This document shows, in pieces, positions 13,201 through 24,932 of a DNA stretch of 64,000 nucleotides. The translations under genes were made by a program, and so were the position numbers. How positions within the stretch are numbered: the stretch's first letter is position 1; each line of letters begins with the position of its first letter. Source of the DNA: Thuidium tamariscinum (Eukaryota > Streptophyta > Bryopsida > Hypnales > Thuidiaceae); assembly GCA_947034885.2 (NCBI GenBank), contig OX344749.2, forward strand, positions 8,447,501 to 8,511,500. The letters are read 5' to 3'. The notes beneath the pieces are model-generated. The model ran no database searches. It saw nothing but the letters and a program-made list of their open reading frames with translations, and was not told the DNA's origin.

Positions 13201-15369
13201 TTTTTGAGTGAACATCAAATGATCAAAGTAGGATTGGACTCAAGAAGTGCCCCCTATGAACTACATGCAAGGACCCCCCAACCCCCCATAGCATTCATAT
13301 ATAATTTTAGAAAAATAGAAGAAAATAAGAATCTCCTATTCCCACTTGATTATGTGAGCCACTGAGCCTTGAAGGACCATTTTGATGTAACATGGTGATG
13401 GAATGGCAATTTGTGATTGGCTAGCTTGATGCACATATACTTTGCTTACAACCAATTACTAATTGAAACAACATAATAGGGCATTTGGTAGGCAATGAAG
13501 TCACACAAGATAGCCAAACTTAAATATAGTTTCTATAAAATAATTTTGAGGACTTGTTGATAGAGTCACGCCTTTCTTTGTACTCATTTCTTGAGATTTT
13601 ATAATGTTAGTACTTGAGATTTAACTAGACTTGTGCTGTGACTCATGATAGCACCATTTTCAGTTTGCATATTGATAGACTAGACCCTATCCTACTCTAT
13701 ACATTTCATTTTAAGGTGAACCAAATTTTTGGGGCACTTTTTGATTCCATTCCAGATTTCCAGCTCTAATGGAAGAATGCATTGGTTCCTGTGAAGGGGT
13801 TAACCGAAAGTCCGTCCTCGGCATCTAGCGAGGCATTATTCCTTCCCGGCATTGCCTGGTTCCAGATTGTTCTGAGGATCCATCCTATCCATTAGCTACC
13901 GTCGAATGGACGGGCAGGATCTCTCGGCGACCATTCCCAGGGTTCCATGAGTTCCACAAGTGCCATGCCAGTTCCACGCATGAGTTCCATGAGTTCCCGT
14001 CTGTCCACCCACCCACCCACTCATCAGGGTGGCGCTTTCCGAATGCAAATGAGATTCAGTTCGACCACTGCAGACACCAACAAAATTTCTGTCCAATGAG
14101 TCTCTCGCTCACGGTGGACACAACATGAAGCTGCAGTGAAGGTGGGTATCCATTCCGACGCATATGGTGCCATTTGCCAAACAAATCGCACGTTGTCCAA
14201 TGGTTCTGCGTCCTGCAGAACTAGCTAGATCCGACGTACCCAATTCCAGGCCAGACTTAAACGTATTGGGTGGTGGGGATTGGAGGAAACTAAACTCGGC
14301 ATCCGATGGCCCGGTGGCTGTGGTGAGCGGGATCGATCGAGAGACTAGTCTAGGACTCTAGTCTAGTGCAAGCTAGCAAGCAGGTGGAGGACAAGAAACT
14401 TTCCCCTGAAAGCTAGCGCGCCGATCGTTGATCCAATTGTACGTAGATGTAATGCCGATTAATTGTTCCTGTATTTTTTTTCCCATCAACTTTGATCCTT
14501 ACAGATTAACTGGAAAAGCGCAACCAGTGATTCCAGCTTGGGCCGAACGTATCTGTCTCACACTCTCACGACGTTCTGAACCAGCAGGAAAGATTGCTCA
14601 AATACCTGTAAGTGACGCTTACTTAGGTAGGGTCGTCCATGATATATACGGAGTCCAGATGACGAGCGAGGAACAGCAGATCGATTGGCAAGACGGACGG
14701 ACTGACGGATCACAGCACTCAATCGGAGCGAGGCACAGGAAGTTAGTATATGGACTCATCCTAGACTGTCGGTATCTCACCGATTCCTATTGTCTATTTC
14801 ATAATTTATATATTCAGCCATTGTTCTGATGATGTGTGGGTGAATTCTGACCCCTTCGCTGAAGTGGAGACCGCCTTGAACAACCGCGATGGTCTGAGCT
14901 GATGGTGCAAAATCATGGCAGATTGAAAGAAGTTAGCGAAAATTTCGAAAAAATGAAGCTGCCCAGTGCTGATCCGGGGGACTGACTTAATCTTACATGA
15001 TTCAAAGAATTCTTTTGCGTCGGTTCGGAAGACAAAAGAAGATGAGCTGGAAAAGCGATATGCTACAGTAGCTTACTGCCCTGGCAGTTCCCTGGAGATA
15101 CTGGCCACAATTATTTTGTTCTTCGAAGCTAGTACGAACGGAAATACAGTTATGAAAATTCTTTAGAGTTAAGTCTTATATTGTTTCTCATATTGTATTT
15201 GCATATGACGTTATCATTGCAGAAGTGTGTGATGACTGGCTGCGTTTCACTTTCTCAAGGAGATTCCTTGTTCCTGTACGGTTTCAGATAAGCTTACCAT
15301 GCACATGATCAGGCAGGACGCTAAATCCTCCATTCAAAGTGGGCCCAGCAGGGTAAATTTTGGGTTCGA
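13201..15369. other. Intergenic DNA with a GC-richer island at about 13740-15330
   Basis: The island contains short internal repeats (GAGTTCCATGAGTTCC-like units at 13940-14005) and several ORFs below 135 codons with no recognisable domain. It could be promoter, non-coding transcript or decayed gene. I found no exon series I could defend. Confidence 0.4.
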
Positions 15370-15740
15370 TTTGGGTAAAAGAGAAATAAACAAGGAATCT
15401 AACACAAATCATTTCAAAGTTTTTGAAGCATTTTTGAATTACTTATGAATTTTCAAACGAAATCTAGCATAGGGCCCTATTTGTGATTCATAGGCCTTGG
15501 AAACCCACACATGCTTAGTTTTTAAAAAAAATATATGGTTTTGTTCAAAAAACTAGCATTGCAACATCTAAAAAGTAATAGAGATGGTTTCTAAATGCGA
15601 TCCTTTCTAAAATTGAAATGAATGCTTGAATCAATCATTATTTCAAATTTTTTAACATTTGTAAGAAGGTAGTTGGACTACCAATTCTTATTTTGAATAA
15701 AACTAGTAGACACCTATCCAGTATTAAATATTCACTAAGT
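15370..15740. repeat. Inverted relative of the element at 23121-23705
   Basis: Read on the minus strand, this stretch matches 23270-23640 block by block: the GGATAGGTGTCTA, AAAATAAGAATTGGT, GAACTACCTTCTT and AATAGGGCCCTATG blocks occur in the same order. Its own terminal repeats are not preserved. Confidence 0.6.
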
Positions 15741-15858
15741 TAGAAAAAAAGCCATTGAGACAATGGCATGATATGGGTTCGAAAAAGGAGTGTCTCACTA
15801 AAACAATGTCATATTTTTACTCATTCAATGTGTGTTAGAAATTACACATTTTGTATTT

Positions 15859-16593
15859 GGGTGATTACAAGAAACACCTATCCTTTTTTTTGTCCTATTG
15901 ACCTTTAGGAGGTAGTTTTTTGCTCATAACTTTTTCATCTTTTGTTCATTTGACTTGAAACTTGAAATAAAGGTGCCTACAAAAGTTTTAAATTTTGTGT
16001 AATTTTTTCAATTTTTTCAAAATTAGTTTACTATTTTAAAACTGCCCCCAATTGGATGTCTACTATTCTACTTTGGCCATTTTGGGGGGTTTTAGTCCTA
16101 TTTTGACCCAAAAATGCAAATTTCGAGCTGAAAATTGGCATGCGAGGACCTCACCTAAAGTTACACAAGACCACAAAGAGATTTTTTGAAAATACTATAT
16201 TGTTCAACCTCCACATGTCGTCAAAGTGGTTGACTTTACGCAAGTGTAGAGAATAGAATTAATTTTTTCCAAAGATGAAATTTGTTGAAAAAGAAAGACC
16301 TTTACTTGGGAAAAAAATGGATATTTTATTTTTATTTTTTGAATTTTTTACTATTTTTACCAAATTAGTGAAAAAAGAGCTATTTTCATTGTATTTTCCA
16401 TTATCTATAACATTTAGAGAAAAAATTTCTTAGGTCTAAATTTCAAAAGACATAATATTCTCATTTCTCTTCAAATTATCCATATTTTTTTCAATTTAAA
16501 AAAAATTTATTTCAAAGGGTCACAGGACTCACAAGACTCACTAATTTTGAGCCATTTTGAGCCAAAACCGGTAAGTGTTTCTTGCAACGACCC
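15859..16593. mobile_element. Family A element with perfect 4-bp duplication ATTT
   Basis: The left end GGGTGATTACAAGAAACACC and the right end TTCTTGCAACGACCC are inverted. ATTT lies immediately on both sides (15855-15858 and 16594-16597). 735 bp, no ORF of note. The left half carries a CTCATAACTTTTTCATCTTTT stretch common to the family. Confidence 0.8.
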
Positions 16594-17959
16594 ATTTCCA
16601 TGAATTTGATGGAAAATTCATATAAAAGTTGTAATATTCCTTCCAAAATAATATTGAATAAGAAAAATTGAAGAATTTTGATATTCCTTTTTATTACTTT
16701 GTTGTAAAATCCAGAATTGTCCTAGTTTCAAATTTGAGGCAAAAAGAACAATCCGGAATAGGCCAATTTATAGAGAAATTGTTCATAAATATGATAATAA
16801 ACTAAAACAATGTTTGATTTATATCCATGTTTTAACTCTTAATTTGAGGTCTTATTATATTTCCTTATCTATGAGAACTTTCAAAAATCACAAATTTTAT
16901 ACAATTTAAAAGGATTGTGATTTCATAACATCTTCCTCTAGAAAACGATATGACATACTTAAATACAAACTTAATAAGGTGCATGCCTAGTTGTTTAAAT
17001 AGAAAACTTAAATACATAGTCTTTTCACTACTATAATGTGATAAGATGTTGAATATATTTAAATTAGGAAAAAATTCAATTGTTGAATTAGACCTATACA
17101 GTACATGATTATGGTGTACTAACATGCCTAATGCCTTCTATAACACCATGTAATTTTTGTAATTTTTCAATATTGTTTTCTTTTCTAGAAGGACATTATT
17201 CAAAAGTCCAAAGAGTCTTGAAAGTGATACCCATATCAAACCATTGCCCATTGTGACTCTTAAACCATGCATTGAAGAAGTATAAACCAAATCTTATCAT
17301 GCTCTAATGTAATCAAGAGGCCATTTTCCCACAATCAAGTATCCATTTCACAGCCTCCTACTGGATAGTTGAAACTTGAAAATGCGCGTACCATTTTAGA
17401 GTTTTCTCCTATAGTTTGCATTTCTTCAAGCTAAATTAGTGTCTCTAATTGCAAATATGAATTCAAAGTTTCCAAAAAAATTATTTGTAAAAAATAAAAA
17501 TTCCTATGTTTTTTCTAAAAATAAATCCACCTTCTTGGGCCTAGTTTGAATGAAGGATTTAGCATCTTGCCATGATATGTGCAACTATAAGAGAAATATT
17601 GAATTTTCTTGTAATGTTTTTGTTTTTAGATTTGTTTCCTCTATTTTGGAGAAGTAACTAGCTAAGTATTTCTTCTAGTATAAGACAACTACTCATGTGA
17701 TACTTGGATGATACTTGACAATGTCTATATCAAGATTAGTAGGACTAAGGTAAAATCTTTGGAGTGTGTTTCTATTTTTCTTCTAGTACATGTGAGGTCA
17801 AATGAATGGTTATTATAATTGCCTTGGTCAAAAATTTTAAACAGGAGTTGGAAGTAAATTTGGATTATGGTAATGGATTTAGGATCATTATAAATAATGA
17901 AGGGTAGGAAATAATAATGAACTTTTATTTTTTTAATATTTCTATTAAAGCTTTGTTAA

Positions 17960-19611
17960 GGGTGATTGTATAAAACACCTATACTATTTGTTGTGTTTTG
18001 CAATAATGCTCATGAATTTTTCTGGAGTACTATAAAATTAGAAACTAATTTTTTTAAAACTTGATAAATATGACTTACGTATACACCTTTAAGACAAATG
18101 TACCCACGGAAAGAATTATATAAAGAAAATTTCAAGTAAGAGAACTTGAAAAATGCCAAACCTCAAAAAAATACATATCTTTATGTTTTAATTAGGAAAA
18201 AATAGTAAAAATAAGTAAATACAAAAAATAAAAAGTGGACATTTGCAACAATTCTATAGAGATAGTCATTCACCAAAAAACCCACGAAAATAATATTTTA
18301 TATTTTTCAAAATACAAGTAGAAAGAAGCTCTTTTAGTAGACTTCCATACCACATAAAATTAACTATTTTCAAAAATCCTTCTTTGAAGAGCTAGAAGTC
18401 TACTAGAAGACAATCTCATCCAACTTTGATGTCATTAACCCCTAAAGGACTAAAGTCCCCTCGGGGGACACTTGGAATTTTGGGCAGGCTTGTGTGACCT
18501 GAATTTTTGTTATGATTTTTTGAAACTTTTTTTGAAGATATAAAATTAGGTTAGCTTTCCAAAAATATTATTTTTATTTCAATTATTGCTTGGAAGCGAA
18601 AGTTATGCCATTCTAAGTCCAAAAAGCAATTCGCTGTGTAGGAAAAAAAACACAAAAAAAATTATTTTTTTATTTTTTATGTTTTATCTCAAAGATTATG
18701 TTTTGTTCTACATCTAAAACTTTGTTTCATTTTATTTGGACAAATAATGAGAAAGTTACGGACAATCTTGTATTTCGGGCAATCTAAGCACCTTCTTCAA
18801 AAAATAGCTTATAGAATTCATTTTTGAATGCAATTTTTCAAAATTTTCAAAATTTCTTTTTTGATAGGATTTGGAATGTTTGCAAGAACAAGCTAACCTT
18901 TGGGATCATGGTTTTTCAATTACATCTTAAAGTTATTAACAACTTAGTGTTTTGTTCAATCTTGAACCTACTTCTACTTAACGATTTTTTAATGAATGAA
19001 AATCAAGTAGTTTGTTTTTGAAATTTTTTCCCCTAATTCTCAATTCAAATGTTCAACATAAAAAATTTTAACTTCATGGTCCATAGTGCAAACAAATTCA
19101 ACAAATGGTAGTCAAAGTCATCTAAAATTGCAAGTCAGAGTTCAAAAATACTTTTTTTTCCAACTTTGCATCCTAATATCTTCCAATACGTATGGTCAAA
19201 CTTCATGAAATCTTTACCACATGATTTCAGGCAAGTAATTTACAAGATCCTATGCTTAGATTATAAGAAAATTGTTTTCTTTTGTTTTATTGGGAAGAAG
19301 TAGCAAACATGGCAGTTTTGAGTGGTTTTCAAGCCAGAAAATGCCCTAGTCCTTCAGGGGTTAATAAAAAGGTACTCCTTAGTACTAAAATCCCCTAAAC
19401 TCTGAAATGCAACATTCAATTGGGGTCTATTTTTGGATAGTAAATTATTTTTGAAAATTATGAAAGAATTAAGTAAAGTGTATGATAGTCATGACTACCT
19501 TTTCTAAAAATCTTGAGTCATTTAGAGCAAAAATACAAAGGTTATGGCCAAAGAATAGATCAACATGAGACATGTGACAAAAAATAGTACAAGTGTTTCA
19601 TGCAATCACCC
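17960..19611. mobile_element. Family A element carrying a nested TTAA element
   Basis: The tips are GGGTGATTGTATAAAACACC and the inverted GTTTCATGCAATCACCC. Flanking 4-mers are TTAA and CTAA (one difference). Without the nested 18435-19364 block the element would be about 720 bp like its relatives, and the sequence on both sides of the nested block aligns with 12540-12560 of the undisturbed copy. Confidence 0.8.
18435..19364. mobile_element. TTAA-flanked element (family B) nested in family A copy
   Basis: The left end TTAACCCCTAAAGGACTA and the reverse complement of the right end TTAACCCCTGAAGGACTA differ at one base. The target TTAA is present once in the expected empty site of the host element and twice here. 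About 930 bp; the longest ORF inside is about 65 codons and not protein-like. Piggybac-, Kolobok- or Sola3-type mobilisation is possible. Confidence 0.85.
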
Positions 19612-20638
19612 CTAAATTTAAAGAAAAAAATCTAAATTTTTTTTAAGTATCAATGAGATGTACTATAGCTTTGTGAGGAGTATTCAATTGTGGATCTAAT
19701 GTCTATTGGATTACTTTGTATATATATTTCAACTATATTTGACTAATAAATGTATACAAATGTAACTTGTTTTCATATTACTCAATTAAGCAATTGAACA
19801 AACACCAACAATTATTGACTTATACCTTGTGTAGGTACATTTATTAATATTGGAATGACTACTTGACGATAGTTGGTCATGCTTTGGTTCAATGGCTAGA
19901 ATATTTCAAAACATAAATGTTGTCTAATTCTAAGTACAGTAAGTAGATCATCAAAATGAAACTTTGAAGTTATATAGATCTTGGTTGGTTCTTGTCATAG
20001 TAGTTTGTCATATTCAAGATTATTTTGCGTGGTGTAGAAAACATTTGTACAAGAAACATTAATAGTATGCGAGGGAAGAATATTGAAGCATATTAATGGT
20101 CTAATGACGGCTACAACTTTAGCTAATAAAGTTTTGTTTAGTACCTCAAAAAAAAGATAGGATTCTTCAGGAATATCAATTTCAATGCATCCAAAAACTG
20201 AAGTTGAAGCTTGGAATCCACATGAATTTCAAAATCTTTGCTACAAAATTCTTTCTTAAATGACATGATTTTTTTTAGATCTAGATTGATGATATGGTCA
20301 TTATGGTATAAAAAATTTGAATGATTGAGAGTTGAATTAACACCTCATTGCCTAAAGTCTAAATGTACCCAAATGAATTTTTTTATCAAAATGGTAGTAT
20401 TTTGTATGTCATTTTTTTAATCATTTCCTTATTTAAATCTAAAGTGTAGGATTGTTATAGATTTTAGAATGCACAATCTAAAAGTAAAAGTGCCAAGTTT
20501 GAAGAAAATCTTGCAATTTTAACAGAATTTTGGTTCTAAAAGTAGACTTGCTTTCCAAACCTTATAAGTCTATTTGTCACTAAGGTATGAAAATCTCAAT
20601 TGTACAATCTTGTAGTATGCATGTTATAGATCATGTGG

Positions 20639-21404
20639 AGGTGATTACATGAAACACTTTTCAATTTTGTTGCATTTTTATAATATTCATGCCTTTTTTT
20701 TCTAGAATACTTTAAAATTAGAAAAACAATATGGCCATATTTTTTTTAAAATTTAAAAATATGGCCAATGTCAGTATACACCTATAAGATGAAGGTAACC
20801 ACCATAGGAAAATCATACAAAATTCTCTAGATTGGAGAACTAGAAAAGTGCTATATCTCATGAAAATACATATTTTGATGTTTTAATTAATAAAAAATAG
20901 AAGAATTTTTTTTAAATAAATATAAAAATTGGACTTTTGCAAGAACTTTATTGAAATGGTCTTTTATTAAAAATAACCACTAAAATTATTTTTTACATGT
21001 TTCAAAATGCAAGTAGAAAGAAGCTCACTTTGTAGACTTCTATGCAACATATAATTATTCACTTTTGAAAATCCTTTATAAAATGTCTACAAGTCTAGTA
21101 GAAGACCATTCCTTAGAATTTCAACTTTAAATCCATTAGTTTGGATACTCAATGTTACTAACACCCCTGCAGGCCTGCACCCCCCCATTGGCAAGTGTGA
21201 ATGTGTGATACATAATTGGAGGCTATTTTGGATAGTAAAACATTTTAAGAAAGTTTCAAAAGTAAAGGAAGGTATACAATAGTTAGAAGTACCTTTACTA
21301 TAAAATTTGAGTTAATGCAAGAGTGATGGCCAAGAAACTAAATCAACTAGAGGTGTGTGACAAAATAGTACAATCAAGTCTTTCATACAAATATGCAATC
21401 ACTT
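20639..21404. mobile_element. Family A element with perfect 4-bp duplication GTGG
   Basis: The left tip AGGTGATTACATGAAACAC and the right tip TTCATACAAATATGCAATCACTT are diverged but clearly inverted family tips. GTGG flanks both sides (20635-20638, 21405-21408). The body shows the family's TATACACCT, AGAACTAGAAAAGTGC and CAAGTAGAAAGAAGCTCA blocks. Non-coding. Confidence 0.78.
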
Positions 21405-21408
21405 GTGG

Positions 21409-23120
21409 ATCTAATTTGGAGTCATTTGGTTGCATATATTGCAAGATTATATTTTATTAGTATTGAAAAAGATGTTGAAATTCCCTAAAAATATATTTTG
21501 GGGTAAATTTTGATTTCTAAACCTACTCAAATGAAAAACGTTGAAACTAAAAATCTTCAAAATCAACATACAAAGACATTGGTGATAAAAATGTCATTCA
21601 ATCAACTCATTGTATTTGCATTGTGACTTTAAAATGTAAAAAAAATAACAAAAAAGAATGCAAAAAATACATCTATAATAGAACCTCCTTCTACTAAAAT
21701 GCTTCTCAATCATTCACAACTTCTTGGATTGATATGAAATTTTAGATACATAGACTAGACTAGAATGAAAAAACTTTTCTAAAAAAATGATTAGAAATGG
21801 ATATTGTATGAAGTAGAAACAAGTTGTTGAATTTCACTGTAATCCAAAAATGTCTAGTTTTTGAACTTCAAATTGCTCCCAAACATTCAAAACAACTTGG
21901 ATTGCCATAAAAATTTGACCTTAATAATTAGACTTCTAGAAAATTATAATTCAATGTTTAAATACAAAATTTATAAAACAACAATTTATAACTTGTCATT
22001 GACACACACAATTACTACACAAAATACAATCAAATAAAAAAAAACACTCAAGTATCACACACTTGACAAGAATGAAACTCCAATTGATATCAAATTCCAA
22101 GTTTATGACTTTGCAATCAAGAAAATGATATAGCCAACTTGATTGGAACTCACATAATAAATTATACAAGCAAAAACAACTTCATTCTTTTTTAAGCATC
22201 TAGATTAGTGCACATCAACAGCAATTGGGACAACGACTATAACTACCCTTATTATTCTCACTAGACGAGCATTACCAAACCAAATAGGAAAATACTACAT
22301 TTATATCTAAAGTTTAAAACTACTTGGTAAACTAGTCACTTATTACTTGTTGAAGCCTAATTGGAACATTCAAAATTACTTCTTCATTTGATTAGCTTCT
22401 ACAAAACTCAAAGTACAAGTCATGTACACAATTTTTTTCATTTTTAGTAGATTCTCAAATTTTATTTTGAGTTTTTACAAACAATATATGATATTTTAAG
22501 AATTAAAAAATAAATAAAGATGTTAATGCAATTGGGGTTGTAAATCATTCAAATTTCCATTTGAAATTTTCAAAGTCATAAAACTTTATTATTCATTAAT
22601 AGATAGTATTTAAAAGACTTGTTTTTGAATCATTAGAGAAAATTTGGCTCCTAATAAAATTGTGAGTTCTTGAACTCTAGGAACTATGTCACATTAGAAT
22701 TTGATGTGGTTGAGCAATGGCCACATCATATATTTAATTTGATAAAAATTTTTGAAAAAAAAAAGATTCTTTTTCAATTTCAGATTTTTTCAAATTTTCA
22801 AAATTTTTAAACATTTATAATGGCTCACAATAGTCAACTATTCCTTGCTACTCTGAGAACAATATAGGGAATTGGCCTAAAATGGCCTTTTTATTTTTCC
22901 ATATCTCTTCTATTGTTACAATATGATCTTCCAAATGCTAAGTTTTTTTAAAATAAAAATTTGGAGGACATACTTCAATATATTCATTAAGAATTGTTAT
23001 AGTTGAATCTACCAAAAGATCAATAAAGACAATGAATTTAACCTTATAGTTTTAAAAAATCCAAATAATTATTGCCTTGAAACAACCAAAGAAGCTTAGG
23101 AATTAATAATATAGGAGAGG
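21409..23120. other. AT-rich intergenic DNA
   Basis: No gene or intact element was recognised. The stretch is dominated by A/T runs with weakly repeated phrases. Confidence 0.5.
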
Positions 23121-23705
23121 GCTCATAAACCGTTCACGCTTTTGCAAGTGTCCACTAGGAGGCTCTGAAATGGATAGTTAATTGTGAGAAAATGAATTGT
23201 GGATTACATTGAAGCATGCTAAGATTTGTTTTTTACTAATTGAATGGATGGTTTCAGGGTTCCAATGGATTCATTCTTAACTGAGTGGATAGGTGTCTAG
23301 TGATTATATTCAAAATAAGAATTGGTTGTTGAACTACCTTCTTTTAAGTGTTAAAAAAATGAAATAATGATTTATTCAAGCATTCACTTCAATTTTAGAA
23401 AGGGACACATTTAGAAACAAATTCTATTATTTTTTATATGTTGGAGTGTTAGTTTTTGAACCAAGCCAATTTTTTTTCCAAATTGCGCATGTATGGGTTT
23501 GCAAGGCCTACTAATCACAAATAGGGCCCTATGCCAAATTGTATTTGAAAATCCATAACTAATTCAATAATGCTTCAAAAAATATGAAATGACTTGTATT
23601 AGATCTCATCTATTTTTCCTTGATTAAAAAATACGCTAAAAATATTCCCATATTAGAAAATACATGGAAAAGATAGACCAACTCTTAAATGAGCGGTTTA
23701 TGAGC
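23121..23705. mobile_element. Non-autonomous element with GCTCATAAACCGTTCA ends
   Basis: The left end GCTCATAAACCGTTCA and the right end TGAGCGGTTTATGAGC are near-perfect inverted repeats of 16 bp. The flanks GAGAGG (left) and TTCTTAC (right) show no clear target duplication, so the true border may lie a few bases further out. The 585-bp body has no ORF. It is related in inverse orientation to 15370-15740. Superfamily unknown. Confidence 0.65.
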
Positions 23706-23975
23706 TTCTTACCTTACAGTCATATTTGGTGAGTAAGGTTTGCATTTTATGCACAATAATTAAATGAATTTTTAAAAAATGATTTCATAGATATTTTCAA
23801 AATTAATAAAATTATCAAAGTTTTTGTTTTTAAAATTTGAATATCTAGTATGTTGTCACATCATACATTTACATCTTCTATATCTTTATGAGACGTCCAA
23901 TGTTTGATTGATGGAGAGAAATGAAGTGCTTTATAGAAGTGGAAAGGATATGAAAGAATTCAACTACTCCAATAG

Positions 23976-24932
23976 TTAACCCCTATAGGTTTTTGACTAT
24001 GTTTTCACCAAAAACGTTTCAAAACTGTCATTTTTTAGACAACTATCAAATTTTTAGAAAAAAAGATTTTTTGACAAAAGTAGTCATAGGATCTTTTAGA
24101 GCACAGGTTTAAGAACATGTGAAAAAAATTTCAGCAATTTTCATCTTGTACTCGTGTAGATTGCAAGATATTAGTGTTTGAAGTGACAAAAATCATTTTT
24201 TTACCACTGCAGAAATCCAGGCAGCTGCACTTCAGAAGACCATATTTGTGTGGAAAAATGTCCAAAATGATTATAACTCTTTGGATTCATTTTTCAAGTG
24301 AAGTTGGCTACATGCTTGAAAATTTTTAGATCATTTGAAATTGTACAACATATAGGAAAAGGATAGTAAGTAGAAAGAAGTAGAAAATGAGCCAAAATAC
24401 TAAATTATTAACAATTTATTTATAGAGTTAAAAGAAAAAAATCTCAATGGTCGTAATGCTGTGTTAAACAATATACACCTAATTTTTATTTTTATTTTCA
24501 AAAATATTAAAAATTGAATTAAATAAAGAATTTTAAACTTTTTTTGTAGTGTAGAGATTTTATAACTAGCCAAAACTACCTCAAACTAAAAATCCTCATA
24601 ACTTTTGACTCATTAATCAAAATGGAATGATTTAAAGGTTTTCACTTAGATAAAAATCAAAGAAACCAATTTCAAATTTTAATCTCTTAAAAAAATAATT
24701 TTTGAAGAAGTTTTTTTAGCTGCCTGGACTGCCCAACGAGTAGAGAAATTACATATAAGCCAATAACTTTTTCACAATGTAGTCAAAAGTTATGAAAATT
24801 GTTGGGCCTTAAAGCTACTCCTCGGGCACATGTTGTGTAAATTTTTTTTAAAACACCAAAAACTCCATCTGTAATGAGCTGCCCAAAATCGCTATGTTGC
24901 CAAAAAATGCAGTTTGGTCATTTAGGGGTTAA
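23976..24932. mobile_element. TTAA-flanked element (family B), longer copy
   Basis: Ends are TTAACCCCTATAGG and, inverted, TTAACCCCTAAATGACC, with the TTAA target on both sides. 957 bp, non-coding. Bases 24200-24932 are similar throughout to 1470-2182; the left portion has no counterpart there. Confidence 0.75.

Noticed and set aside
13780-13810. GAAGGGGTTAACC as the end of another TTAA element
   Set aside because: No matching inverted end was found within a few kilobases, so it may be chance.
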